64,000 bases of DNA from Palsa-189 sp963803735 (lineage in GTDB: Bacteria; Acidobacteriota; Terriglobia; Acidiferrales; UBA7541). The DNA lies in the NCBI GenBank assembly GCA_963803735.1, contig CAWDNV010000010.1:62001-126000 (forward strand), in the 5' to 3' direction. A model generated the notes under the pieces. It was not told the DNA's origin, made no database searches, and saw only the letters and a program-made list of their open reading frames with translations. The translations under genes and the position numbers were made by a program. Positions 55,654 through 64,000 of this stretch are shown here, piece after piece. Position 1 is the first letter of the stretch; each line of letters opens with the position of its first letter.

Positions 55654-55799
55654 TGCGTCGCCTTCGCCTTAATCCCGTGACCGTCTCCGAGCTACTCGAA
55701 TATGATCGAGCGGCTCGGAGGCGCAAGCGCAAGGTGTTAACTGCGACGCTCCTCGTCGCCGCGGTCGGTGTCGCCTTGTCCCTTTTCCTCTGGAGATAA
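55653..55799 (+). CDS. small single-helix membrane protein
   Basis: 48 residues from the ATG overlapping the previous stop. Basic N-terminus (LEYDRAARRRKRKVL) and one C-terminal membrane helix (TLLVAAVGVALSLFLW). Possibly a holin-like or accessory protein, but nothing more than size and topology supports that. Confidence 0.5.
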   Translation: MRRLRLNPVTVSELLEYDRAARRRKRKVLTATLLVAAVGVALSLFLWR

Positions 55800-55810
55800 T
55801 CTAAGGTGAT

Positions 55811-56089
55811 ATGAAAAACTGCCGCGAATGTAAGGTCGAGCTCACCGAGGCTACCGCTACTCCTTCCGCTATCGCCCGCAATGGCCGCTGCCGTTCCTGC
55901 GAGTCAGATTATCGAGACAGGATGATCTTTCGTAAAATGAAAATCACCGACGCTGAGATCACCGAGGCGTTCTTTCACTTCGGAGGCAGAGAGTCCTTAC
56001 GGGACGCTTTACTTCGCAAGGACCTGGGAATCCACGACGTAATGCTCGCTATCAAAACTATCGTGAGCGCTTTCAGAGGAGAAGCCTAG
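55811..56089 (+). CDS. zinc-ribbon element protein
   Basis: 92 residues. CRECKVELTEATATPSAIAR and CRSCESDYRDRMIF form a double CxxC knuckle; the rest is helical (ITDAEITEAFFHFGGRESLR). A terminator follows. Confidence 0.55.
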   Translation: MKNCRECKVELTEATATPSAIARNGRCRSCESDYRDRMIFRKMKITDAEITEAFFHFGGRESLRDALLRKDLGIHDVMLAIKTIVSAFRGEA

Positions 56090-56097
56090 TCCCTCTC

Positions 56098-56137
56098 GGC
56101 TCTGGGCTCGGAAACTCCGCGTCCAGAGCCTCTTTTT
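56098..56137 (+). terminator. terminator after the element's surface operon
   Basis: 8-bp stem GGCTCTGG (56098-56105) / CCAGAGCC (56123-56130) followed by TCTTTTT. Ends the long rightward transcript. Confidence 0.85.
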
Positions 56138-56161
56138 CCTTCCAAAAGAATCTAACCGGGT

Positions 56162-56530
56162 ATGACTAATGTAATTCGAGAGCCTTGGCAGGCGCGAGAG
56201 CGCCACCATATGAGTAGGACGCCGGAGTACCAAGCCTACCTTAGCGCTAAAAAACGATGCTTGAATCTAGAAGACAAGCACTACGGAGGGCGCGGTATCG
56301 AGTTCCGTTTCAAGTCCTTCGCGGAGTTCTTCGCTGAGTTAGGCCCTCGCCCGAGTCCTCAGCATTCTCTTGATCGGAAAAATAACGACGGGAATTACGA
56401 GCCGGGTAACTGCCGCTGGGCGACGAAGAGCGAGCAGATGAAGAATCGTCGTCCTCCGCAGCTTCCGTGGAACCTACCCGAGTTTCATTCTTCGGACTGC
56501 CGCTGCTACGTTTGTCACCTGAATTGGTAG
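56162..56530 (+). CDS. homing-endonuclease-like phage protein, paralog
   Basis: 122 residues. YGGRGIEFRFKSFAEFFAEL then PSPQHSLDRKNNDGNYEPGN and CRWATKSEQMKN repeat the motif of the protein at 50046, with a shorter, Cys-rich end (SSDCRCYVCHLNW). The DNA of the two copies is also clearly related. Last gene of the element; its place after a terminator suggests separate arrival. Confidence 0.7.
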   Translation: MTNVIREPWQARERHHMSRTPEYQAYLSAKKRCLNLEDKHYGGRGIEFRFKSFAEFFAELGPRPSPQHSLDRKNNDGNYEPGNCRWATKSEQMKNRRPPQLPWNLPEFHSSDCRCYVCHLNW

Positions 56531-56822
56531 GAAAATGTACGGAACCTACCCGTAAGCATAGTATTCTATAGTTTCTATAGCTACGGAACTCGAAGAAAAC
56601 GCGGTAACTTATAGAAAACAGGTAGCCTGCGAGCTTATAGAATGAACACTTGCGCAAAAAGGGTAGGGGGGTGGGGGTACCGATTCTCACTCCTGCTTTA
56701 ACTCCGCGCGGCGGAATGCAAGGCGGGCGGCCCCGGGTCGGCGTGCAATTGCACGCCCGGCGCGATTGCGTTACAGTGCGGCTCAAGGTTTGGGTGAGAA
56801 CTTCTAGGGAGGCGGCAGTCCC
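56531..56822. other. right junction of the element
   Basis: Begins AT-rich with repeated CTATAG/TTATAG words, then changes to GC-rich host-like DNA. The tract GGGTAGGGGGGTGGGGG at 56661-56677 could form a G-quadruplex. The junction with the host is therefore probably at about 56.64 kb. Confidence 0.5.
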
Positions 56823-58538
56823 ATGCGCACACTTGTGAAGCCTTCGCGGATACTCCTGGCTCTCCCCTTGGCGGCTATTGTGGTGACGACCTTTGCCGCT
56901 CCCAGGGCTGTCGCTCAGGACCGCAATCAGGGCCGCTCCATGGTCATCTCGCGCAACGGCATCGTCGCGGCGGAATCTCCGCTTGCGTCGCAAGCCGGCG
57001 TGCAAATGCTGGAGCGCGGCGGGAATGCTATCGATGCCGCCGTCGCCGCGAACGCCATGATGGGACTCGTCGCGCCGATGTCCAACGGCATTGGCGGCGA
57101 TCTTTTCGCCATCGTCTACGACGCCAAGACCGGAAAGCTCTACGCCTTGAATGCCAGCGGATGGGCCCCGGCCGGTCTGACCATCGAATTCCTCAGGAGG
57201 CAAGGTCTTCAAGACATGCCCTCGCACGGCATTCAGAGCGTGACGGTGCCCGGAGCGGTGGACGGTTGGCAAAAACTCCTGGATCGTTTTGGAAAGAAGA
57301 AAATGTCCGAAGTGCTCGCGCCGGCCATTCGCACCGCCGAAGACGGATTTCCGGTCACCGAATGGACCTCCGGGCTGTGGCGCGCCAATGCCGATTTCCT
57401 GCGCGGAAACGAGGCTGCCACTCGGACGTATCTCCCAGACAATAAACCGCCGGTCGTAGGACAGATTTTCCGCAATCCGGATCTGGCGCGCTCACTCCGC
57501 TTGATCGCGCAGGGCGGCCGGGATGCCTTCTATAAGGGCGAGCTTGCAAAAGCCATTGTCGAAACTTCTCGGCGCCACGGCGGCACGCACGCGGAAAAGG
57601 ACTTTGCCGACTATTCCAGTGAATGGGTAGAGCCAATCTCAACCACCTATCGAGGCTGGACGGTTTACGAGCTGCCCCCCAACGGTCAGGGCTTGGCCGC
57701 ACTGGAAATGCTCAACATCATGGAGACATTTCCTCTCGATAAATACGGCCTGAACTCAACCGCCGCGCTGCACGCCATGATCGAGGCGAAAAAACTGGCT
57801 TATGCTGACCTTATCCGCTACATCGGCGACCCCAAGTTTTCGACTCTCCCGGTCAAGCAACTTCTCTCCAAGGATTTTGCCGCCGACCGTGCCAAGCAGA
57901 TCGATCCAAACAAGGCGAACTGCAGCGTCGGCCCTGGCACATTGCAACCGGGCAGCAGCACGATCTATCTGAGCACGGTCGATCGCGACGGCAACATGGT
58001 CTCGCTGATTCAAAGCAACTACTCTGATTTTGGATCGGGCGTCGTCGCCGATGGCACCGGCTTCATATTGCACAACCGCGGCGCGCTCTTCACGCTCGAA
58101 CCCTCCTCTCCGAATGCGCTCGCTCCCAGAAAGCGGCCCTTGCACACCATAATTCCCGCCTTCATGGAAAAGGGGGATACGCGCATCGCGTTTGGGATCA
58201 TGGGCGGATGGAACCAGTCTCAGGCCCACGCGCAATACGTCTCGCATATTGTGGACTTCAACCAGAATATCCAGGCAGCGATGGAAACTGCGCGCTTTAC
58301 GAAGCTCGGTTTTCAGGGCTGCGAGCTCGATCTGGAAAATCGCGTTCCGGGGAACGTGAAAGCGGAACTCGAAGCCAAGGGACACGTGCTCCGGATGCAT
58401 AACGGCTTTTCCAATACGTTCGGCGGCGGCCAGGCTGTGATGCGCGATTTCGGTACCGGCGTCAACTATGGCGCTTCCGATCCGCGTAAAGACGGCGCCG
58501 CGGTTCCCGAGCTCCCGTCGGCTGATTCCGCCAAGTGA
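56823..58538 (+). CDS. gamma-glutamyltransferase, YwrD-like
   Basis: 571 residues; signal peptide (ILLALPLAAIVVTTFAAPRA). N-terminal GGT start MVISRNGIVAAESPLASQAG and GIGGDLFAIVYDAKTGKLYA. The autoprocessing/catalytic Thr is in GSSTIYLSTVDRDGNMVS, where the usual T-T-H is replaced by T-I-Y, as in YwrD-type enzymes rather than glutathione-type GGT. Probably a periplasmic amide or peptide gamma-glutamyl hydrolase of unknown substrate. Confidence 0.85.
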   Translation: MRTLVKPSRILLALPLAAIVVTTFAAPRAVAQDRNQGRSMVISRNGIVAAESPLASQAGVQMLERGGNAIDAAVAANAMMGLVAPMSNGIGGDLFAIVYDAKTGKLYALNASGWAPAGLTIEFLRRQGLQDMPSHGIQSVTVPGAVDGWQKLLDRFGKKKMSEVLAPAIRTAEDGFPVTEWTSGLWRANADFLRGNEAATRTYLPDNKPPVVGQIFRNPDLARSLRLIAQGGRDAFYKGELAKAIVETSRRHGGTHAEKDFADYSSEWVEPISTTYRGWTVYELPPNGQGLAALEMLNIMETFPLDKYGLNSTAALHAMIEAKKLAYADLIRYIGDPKFSTLPVKQLLSKDFAADRAKQIDPNKANCSVGPGTLQPGSSTIYLSTVDRDGNMVSLIQSNYSDFGSGVVADGTGFILHNRGALFTLEPSSPNALAPRKRPLHTIIPAFMEKGDTRIAFGIMGGWNQSQAHAQYVSHIVDFNQNIQAAMETARFTKLGFQGCELDLENRVPGNVKAELEAKGHVLRMHNGFSNTFGGGQAVMRDFGTGVNYGASDPRKDGAAVPELPSADSAK

Positions 58539-58759
58539 AGTCCAGCGGTTTGAGAATCTTCAAGGGAAGAAAATTTCACTACATAGGGAAACACCCTTCA
58601 CTTAAAAGCGGTGCGCTGCGCCGCTGCCCGCTACAGAGCTAGCCAAGCTACTGATTCGATGGCAGTTCCCGCTCAGGCTGTGCTCCAAGATGGAACTTTG
58701 TGTGCACTCGTCTGGTGCAGTCGATATCGCGACTATTGGAGCCGGCCCAGCCCAACGTC

Positions 58760-59143
58760 ATGCGGATCCCTCGGAAGTTCCTCGCTCTGCTTATCTCGCC
58801 CTTCCTACTGGCATGCATTGCTTCGGCAGCTACTGCGAAAGGGCAGCAGAGTCTCGATGGCAACTACCAGTGCGTGCGTCTCGAGTTCCAGGGGCAATCC
58901 TCGCCCTGCCAAAGCCCGCCGCTCGTCCTCAACCAGGATGGAAGCTACGACATTTGGGGTGAGCACGGGACCTACGAAGTCGTTCAGGGCCGCTGGCTGG
59001 TGCTATCTCATTCCAGGCGCCGCGGCTTGGGCCACTTCGTCAACGCGCATGAGATCGTATTTGAGTACCGCGTAGGGAGCCGCGTTTGCCGGGTGACGTT
59101 CCGCCGAGTCTTCGACGCGCCGCCCGGTTATCGGTGGGGCTAA
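58760..59143 (+). CDS. small secreted protein
   Basis: 128 residues (127 plus stop) from the Met at 58760. Signal peptide (FLALLISPFLLACIASAATA), then LDGNYQCVRLEFQGQSSPCQ and DGSYDIWGEHGTYEVVQGRW, a lipocalin-like or beta-barrel pattern. No known family. Confidence 0.55.
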   Translation: MRIPRKFLALLISPFLLACIASAATAKGQQSLDGNYQCVRLEFQGQSSPCQSPPLVLNQDGSYDIWGEHGTYEVVQGRWLVLSHSRRRGLGHFVNAHEIVFEYRVGSRVCRVTFRRVFDAPPGYRWG

Positions 59144-59212
59144 GGCAAGTCTCCGGAAGGTTGAGGAGATCTGTGGTTCGCACTCTTCGCGTGCGGTGAC
59201 GCGGCTAGGACG

Positions 59213-60484
59213 TCACTCGGTGTGAGCCTTCCTGGCTTCCTGCTTCATGGCGTAGAGGGCCTCGTCGGCAGCCATTAGCAAGCGTTCCGCAGTCTTTCCG
59301 CTTGACGGATACACCGCCACTCCAACGCTGACCGTAATATTGGGCTGTTCTGTCTGCGTCGCAAGGCGCTCGCGAACGCGGTCGGCCACAAACCGCGCCG
59401 CGTTAGCTCCCGTTTCCGGCATCACCAGAGCGAACTCATCTCCGCCATATCTCGCGGGCGTATCCACCGCGCGCGAATGCACGCGCAGCACCTCCGCCAG
59501 GCGGCGCAGAGCTTGGCTGCCAACGAGATGGCCAAACCGGTCATTGACACTCTTCAAGCCGATCCAAATCGAGTAGAAGCACGGAGAATTCGCGTCCGGT
59601 GCGGCCGGAGCGCTCGATCTCCGCTTCAAGAACATCAATCAGGTGCCGGTAATTAGCCAGACCAGTGAGCGGATCACTGATAGCCAACTGCTGCACTTGC
59701 ACAAACAGGCGGGAATTATCCAGCAGGGTTCCGCCCAACACGACGGCATAGCTAGACACTCGCAGGACTTGCGCCAGGGTGAAAGGCGCGTCGAGGGCTT
59801 GCAATGACAGCATAAGGACAATGTGCGCACCTACATTCATCCATGCCGCGATCGCCAGCGATTGGTCGAGCCCGGAGGAAGCCGTTTTGAGACGCCGACT
59901 AAATGACAGCAGCGGCCAGCAGAAATAGCAAAGCAGGCAGTAACTGCAGCGGTTGCATGATCGGGCCCAAAGGCCAAACTTCCGGCTGCCGGGAAAAGAG
60001 CAGTATAAAAAGGGCGCCAGCCGCATAGGCTACGGTACCGATCAAGCGCCATCAGCGCGAAGGTCTTTCGAGGTATATCCGCAGACTGGGGGTAAGGGCG
60101 TTCGAGCGCCGAAGCGAGGAGCATCGCTTCGGCCAGCAGCATATTGCTTTGCAGCCAGAAAGGACGCAGAGAATCGAGCAGTCGCACCGCGGAATCGAGA
60201 TTATGGAAAAGGTGTAATGCCAGCGCCAACTGCATCAGCCCGACTACGCCGAATCCTATGGCGAGGACCAGGGACATCATGTCGCGGGTGCCCCGGAAAC
60301 GAACCAGAGCATTCGCGGTAAATGTGAAGGTCAGGAACGCACCGATCGTGTCGATGCTGGCGCACAGAGAAGGATCGGCGGAGAAGGCAAAGCCTCGCAG
60401 CTGCAGCGCGATGGTGCAAATCACCACTCCGCCTGTGATCGCCGCGATAACCGCTCGCGTATTATTCTCACGCGCCCTTTGCAT
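59213..60484 (-). pseudogene. membrane GGDEF diguanylate cyclase, three frameshifts
   Basis: Four frame pieces join into one protein of about 420 residues. The first has five or so membrane helices (VVICTIALQLRGFAFS; MSLVLAIGFGVVGLMQLALA); after one extra base near 60047 the frame gives LIGTVAYAAGALFILLF, after another near 59903 SFSRRLKTASSGLDQSLAIA, and after a third near 59553 LKSVNDRFGHLVGSQALRRL. The GGDEF domain has its active site as YGGDEFALVMPETG. Each break is one base. As printed the gene is non-functional; sequencing error is possible. Confidence 0.72.
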
Positions 60485-60605
60485 GCCCCACCGCCCAGTG
60501 CACTGAGGAAGCTACACTTATATTATCCCCAGCCTTAGCCCTTAGCCGCGCGGGGAAATGTAAGACACGTCGCCGCTTGTTAACTACAGGGTATACCGGA
60601 GGCGT

Positions 60606-61421
60606 TCACTGCGCGTCCGCAGATTTTAAGGGCTTAGACTCCTGGCCGCGCTCAGTAGCCACTGCCCGGGCGTCCTCGGCAGCTTCGGTTGCTTCGCGAG
60701 CTTTTTGTTTGACATCCGGAATGTCCTGCCCGTGCTTGTGAGAGAAGATGCTTTCCGCCTGTTGCAGGAGCTGTAGCGCTTTGTGAAAGGGCTCAGCCGC
60801 ATAGCGCTCCGCGCCCGCTGAACGCGCAATGCGAACGGCATTGCGAGCCTCATAGATGTCGAGAGGCGTCTTCGGATCCTTCTGCAGTGGAAGCAAATCC
60901 GCTCTCAGAACGTTCGGATCGTCCGCAGGACTCGGAAGAACATTTTGCAACACAAGGAGTGCGCTCGGCTGCTTGACGGCGAAATAAGGTTCGGCAGTCA
61001 CGATCATGGCGAAGGTAGCGAAGTTGGTAAAGGTTGTAAGGGTGCCTTCGTCGCCCTTGAGGACAAGTTCTCCCATATTTTGAGGGCTCTTCTGATTCAA
61101 CGGTATGGCCCATAAAACATAGGTCAGAAAGGCGGGATCGACCTGTGAAGCAGGGCCAAGGCCTTCGACGTGAACTTGGACTTTACAGCCTCCCCCAGCG
61201 CTCTCGACTTTGGCAGTTCCATGAGCCTTGGGCATTAATGCGGTGCCAGCAAAATCGACGCTGGTTTCCGGGGGGCGTTGCGAATAATTCTCAACCCCAA
61301 CTGCGTGCCGGCCTTCCATGAGACGGAGAACCGGCACTCGATTTTCGCCAGGCATATTTTGAGCCGCGGTACCGATGCAAATGAGGCAGATCGGAAAAAG
61401 AATAAAGTATATGGGTTTCAT
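60606..61421 (-). CDS. secreted protein with helical C-terminus
   Basis: 271 residues. Signal peptide (FILFPICLICIGTAAQ), beta-rich middle (KVQVHVEGLGPASQVDPAFL; MIVTAEPYFAVKQPSALLVL), and a helical end (YAAEPFHKALQLLQQAESIF; DVKQKAREATEAAEDARAVA) that resembles DUF4398-like helical repeats. Function unknown. Confidence 0.6.
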   Translation of the reverse strand: MKPIYFILFPICLICIGTAAQNMPGENRVPVLRLMEGRHAVGVENYSQRPPETSVDFAGTALMPKAHGTAKVESAGGGCKVQVHVEGLGPASQVDPAFLTYVLWAIPLNQKSPQNMGELVLKGDEGTLTTFTNFATFAMIVTAEPYFAVKQPSALLVLQNVLPSPADDPNVLRADLLPLQKDPKTPLDIYEARNAVRIARSAGAERYAAEPFHKALQLLQQAESIFSHKHGQDIPDVKQKAREATEAAEDARAVATERGQESKPLKSADAQ

Positions 61422-61730
61422 AGGGTGACTTAAGAATCCGATTGGAATTTACTGACGGGCTGCTGGGTCCTCCCGTAAACACTGACGGGCCGCCCAAAGA
61501 GCAAAATTGTCATGAGCGGCTCCTTACTAAAATTAGATAGCGAAGGACGATTTCGTAATCGGGGAGCTCTCGTAGGGCCAAAGCGCTCGTCGTGTAGGGA
61601 ATAAGCGGAAAATCGGTATGCGTCGAACGCCTCGGAAGAAGGTTATGCGGAAAGCTGGAAGTTACACAAATAGCGCAGCTTGAATCCGAAGTGACTCAGC
61701 GACGGCCTATGCTTGCGCCCAAATCCCGGA
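61422..61730. other. intergenic stretch, nothing seen
   Basis: About 310 bases between two leftward genes. A short repeated phrase, ACTGACGGGC(T/C), at 61452-61462 and 61482-61492. No gene or terminator is evident. Confidence 0.4.
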
Positions 61731-62666
61731 TCAGGCCGCGCTTACTTTCTGCTTGGCTTCTTCCGGTCCGGCGTTCAATCCGGCGTTCAATCGAGAAATT
61801 TCAGTAAAGCAGGACCAATCACGCTCACCCAAACCATGGGCCTGGGCGGCGATAATTTTGTCACGCACCACGCTGGCAAATGGTAACGGAACCTGAAATT
61901 CTGCCGCCGTTTCTGTAATAAGCCGAAGGTCTTTCGAGCCCACGCCATCTAGAGTCGATCCCAACACGTCGAATTCACGAGTCCTGATCTTCTCTATGTA
62001 CTTTGGCATTGCGGGGTGCTGCAGCAATTCCTTGATCATGGAGCCGACCGTTTCCGAGTTGAGGCCTTGTTTTTCGGCAAAAGTGAAGGCTTCACCCATG
62101 GTTTCGAGAAGACAGGCGGCGAAGAAATTCACCACCAGCTTGAAACTCGCGGCCATCGCCGGTTTCTCCCCCAGGACTAAGAGCTTTCCCGTATAGGCTT
62201 CCAGAACGGGCCGGGCGCGCTCGAGAATGGCTGGATCGCCCGCCACGAAGCTCATGAGCTTTCCGGCAGCGGCGTGTTCCGGATGACCCGCAAACGTTGC
62301 AGCCAAGTAGTGGCTGCCATGATCTGCGTGCAGTTTCGCAAAATGGGTAGTCGCTTTTGGCGTTACCGTTGAAGTGCCAATGTGGATGGCGCCTGGGCGC
62401 ATTCCGGCGAGAATGCCGTTTTCACCGAGCATATTTTCGAGCACCGACTTATCGTCCATCAGGCAGGTGAGGACGATATCCGCCCCTGCCGCAGCCTCGC
62501 GAGGCGTGCGAGCGATCGTCGTCTGTGAGCCGGAAAAGCTTTTCGCTTTCTCGGGCGTGCGGTTGTAGACGGTGAGCCGATGGCCGGCGCGCTGGATGCT
62601 CTGTGCAATGCCCACGCCAATGCGGCCAAGGCCAAGGCACGCGACTGATATTTGTTGTGCGCTCAT
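61731..62666 (-). CDS. beta-hydroxyacid dehydrogenase (3-HIBADH family)
   Basis: 311 residues. Rossmann start CLGLGRIGVGIAQSIQRAGH, then NRTPEKAKSF. The conserved GAIHIGTSTVTPKATTHFAK and the central helix with Lys in MAASFKLVVNFFAACLLETM (catalytic Lys) fit the family, which reduces glyoxylate, tartronate semialdehyde or succinate semialdehyde, or oxidises 3-hydroxyisobutyrate. Substrate cannot be assigned. Confidence 0.85.
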   Translation of the reverse strand: MSAQQISVACLGLGRIGVGIAQSIQRAGHRLTVYNRTPEKAKSFSGSQTTIARTPREAAAGADIVLTCLMDDKSVLENMLGENGILAGMRPGAIHIGTSTVTPKATTHFAKLHADHGSHYLAATFAGHPEHAAAGKLMSFVAGDPAILERARPVLEAYTGKLLVLGEKPAMAASFKLVVNFFAACLLETMGEAFTFAEKQGLNSETVGSMIKELLQHPAMPKYIEKIRTREFDVLGSTLDGVGSKDLRLITETAAEFQVPLPFASVVRDKIIAAQAHGLGERDWSCFTEISRLNAGLNAGPEEAKQKVSAA

Positions 62667-62797
62667 TTGATCTTCCTAGGGCTGACAGTAAAAACGTGAC
62701 GCGAATTCTAACATTAAAAGGTTGGTGCGAGTATGGATTCGGGCGGTGAGAATCTCAGTGACGGTTCGGATCTTCTGAGGCACACTTTGTCGATTAA

Positions 62798-63379
62798 ATG
62801 TTTTCAGTGAATACGCGATTGCCCAGGGCACTGTTTTTGTTAACGGCTGTTTGCACCTCGATTTACTTTTCCTATTACTATCCGCTTTTGCCCAAGGTAG
62901 TCGCTTCGCATTTCGACCTACACGGAACTGCCAATGGCTGGCAGACGAAACAAGGTTTTTTCGAGGTTCTTGCGGGAACGACGGCGTTGTCGGCCTTTCT
63001 AATTTTCGGCATACCAACGATGATCGGCATTATCCCAGACCAATTCATTAATCTGCCCAATAGGGATTACTGGCTTGCTCCAGAGCAGCGGGCGGCCTCG
63101 CTGGAGTTTCTGAGTGGCTGGTTTGCGTGGTTTGGCTACGCGGTATACCTCGTCATCATTCTGGCTTTCGATTACGCCATGCAAATGAATTTGCACTCGG
63201 CAAGCGGACCAAATCCAGCGCGCCTATGGTACACGCTCGCCGGCGTTGCGGTGTTCACAGTGATTTGGACGATCCGACTTTTCAGCCGATTTGGCCGATT
63301 GCGGCACACAGCGGACCGCGAGGGCTCAGGAAAGGCCCGAGGCATGAGGGAACGAGTTTCAGGGGCTGAAGCCGCTTGA
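62798..63379 (+). CDS. DUF1648-type membrane protein
   Basis: 193 residues. ALFLLTAVCTSIYFSYYYPL then LPKVVASHFDLHGTANGWQT, the DUF1648 'P..v..H....G' signature, followed by three more helices (VYLVIILAFDYAMQM; LAGVAVFTVIWTIRLFS). Family members can be part of SdpI-like immunity proteins; no toxin is next to it. Confidence 0.72.
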   Translation: MFSVNTRLPRALFLLTAVCTSIYFSYYYPLLPKVVASHFDLHGTANGWQTKQGFFEVLAGTTALSAFLIFGIPTMIGIIPDQFINLPNRDYWLAPEQRAASLEFLSGWFAWFGYAVYLVIILAFDYAMQMNLHSASGPNPARLWYTLAGVAVFTVIWTIRLFSRFGRLRHTADREGSGKARGMRERVSGAEAA

Positions 63380-63537
63380 GCATAGAATCAATGGAGTTGT
63401 CGCGGCTATGGATTCGTTGCGCTCACCATAAAAAGCCGCGACCCACAAGATTTGAACACACCACGCAAACTTCGCCCGGTGCGCGGAGGAAAGTACACCG
63501 GCGTGATACGATTGTTTGACTAAGGAGTCACAACTAT

Positions 63538-64000
63538 TTGAGCAAGCCTTCGCTGTGGGCAATTCCCCTGGGCGGTCTGGGCGAATTTGGCATGAACATG
63601 CTCGCCCTTCGTACAGGGAATGACATTCTGGTGATCGACGCCGGCATGATGTTTCCGGAAGCCGAGTTACTGGGTGTCGACATCGTCATTCCGGACATTA
63701 CCTACCTAAAGCAGAACCGCGAGCACGTGCGTGCCATCGTTCTGACGCATGGGCACGAGGATCACATCGGCGCTCTCCCTTACATTTTGAGGGATCTGAA
63801 CGTGCCGGTCTTTGGCACGCGATTCACTCTGGCGTTGGTCCGCAAACGTCTGGAAGAGCACGGGCTACTCGAAAAAGCCGACCTGCGGGAAGTGGTTCCC
63901 GGGCGACACGCGGAGATCGGTCCGTTTGAAATTGAATTCATCCACGTCACGCACAGCACGATCGATTGCGTTGCGCTGGCGATTCGCACGCCGGTGGGCG
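63538..64000 (+). CDS. rnj: ribonuclease J, 5' part
   Basis: Starts at a TTG at 63538 with AAGGAGTCACAACTA upstream. IPLGGLGEFGMNMLALRTGN, VIDAGMMFPEAELLGVDIVI and the metallo-beta-lactamase motif THGHEDHIGALPYIL are those of RNase J. Runs off the window with 154 codons visible. The enzyme has 5'-exonuclease and endonuclease activity in mRNA decay and rRNA maturation. Confidence 0.93.
   Translation, partial: MSKPSLWAIPLGGLGEFGMNMLALRTGNDILVIDAGMMFPEAELLGVDIVIPDITYLKQNREHVRAIVLTHGHEDHIGALPYILRDLNVPVFGTRFTLALVRKRLEEHGLLEKADLREVVPGRHAEIGPFEIEFIHVTHSTIDCVALAIRTPVG

Larger units (their letters stand above)
40686..56647 (+). mobile_element. integrated phage-like element (satellite or reduced prophage)
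   Basis: Bounded on the left by an integrase gene and on the right by the return of host genes. Nearly every gene is rightward, small and overlapping by ATGA-type junctions, unlike the flanks. Contents: integrase, primase-helicase, ribbon-helix-helix protein, HNH nuclease, small terminase, broken capsid gene, sigma factor, pilins, collagen-like protein. The exact ends are not established; the limits given are a 10-bp repeat (TAGAATGAAC) at 40686-40695 and 56638-56647, which could be chance. Confidence 0.75.

Noticed and set aside
39126..56668. 14-bp repeat CAAAAAGGGTAGGG as attachment sites of the element
   Set aside because: The sequence resembles a dispersed G-rich host repeat, and using it would place the NarL regulator and its upstream region inside the element.
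1..64000. CRISPR arrays, rRNA genes, transposase genes
   Set aside because: None seen; the only tandem repeats are coding repeats and short arm-like motifs.

Overview
The window looks like chromosome of an acidobacterium (Terriglobia / 'Koribacter'-like), probably from a draft or metagenome assembly. This is inferred from several secreted or membrane families that I associate with that phylum (FecR/DUF6600, DUF6152 next to a secreted partner, CsbD beside a small DUF5818-like secreted protein, paired DUF6644-like membrane proteins, YncE-type propeller), from frequent TTG/GTG starts with good ribosome binding sites, and from high GC. No rRNA or marker gene is present, so the assignment is not proven.

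Layout. 1-10.9 kb: cell-envelope and signalling genes (VWA/amidotransferase-like membrane protein, AsmA-like protein, DUF1328, DUF481 barrel, MEDS-PAS histidine kinase, FecR/DUF6600 proline-rich protein, HugZ-like protein); three of them are broken by single-base shifts. 11.03-14.07 kb: a 3-kb islet bounded by a 49-bp direct repeat of the 3' half of tRNA-Asp(GTC); it carries a CxxC/HNH-like protein, a small conserved protein, an AlbA_2 (Schlafen-type) protein and a zinc ribbon, but no integrase. 14.1-24.2 kb: tRNA-Asp, a two-subunit UxaA/SuyAB-like lyase, a PilZ protein and two FimT/PilV/PilW type IV minor-pilin clusters, one with PilX, separated by a remnant gene in the opposite direction. 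24.5-40 kb: ordinary host genes (cytochrome c, membrane proteins, M48 and M61 peptidases, PepSY protein, beta-propeller, HEPN-like protein, tRNA-Leu, NarL-type regulator).

About 40.7-56.6 kb: an integrated mobile element, almost all on the + strand with overlapping small genes. It holds a tyrosine integrase, excisionase-like small proteins, a DUF5906 primase-helicase, an AT-rich non-coding candidate origin, a ribbon-helix-helix repressor, an HNH nuclease, a P27-like small terminase, an HK97-type capsid gene broken by three single-base deletions, two related HNH/homing-like proteins, an FkbM methyltransferase, a sigma factor, two type IV prepilins and a PEGA-collagen-like surface protein. I see no large terminase, portal, tail or lysis genes. 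That set suits a phage satellite or a strongly reduced prophage, with a surface module (sigma factor, pilins, collagen-like protein) as cargo; this is the most unusual part of the window.

56.8-64 kb: host genes again: gamma-glutamyltransferase, a small secreted protein, a GGDEF protein broken in three places, a secreted helical protein, a beta-hydroxyacid dehydrogenase, a DUF1648 membrane protein, and the start of ribonuclease J at the right edge. Frameshifts recur in six genes and each can be explained by one base gained or lost, so sequencing error is a serious alternative to true gene decay.
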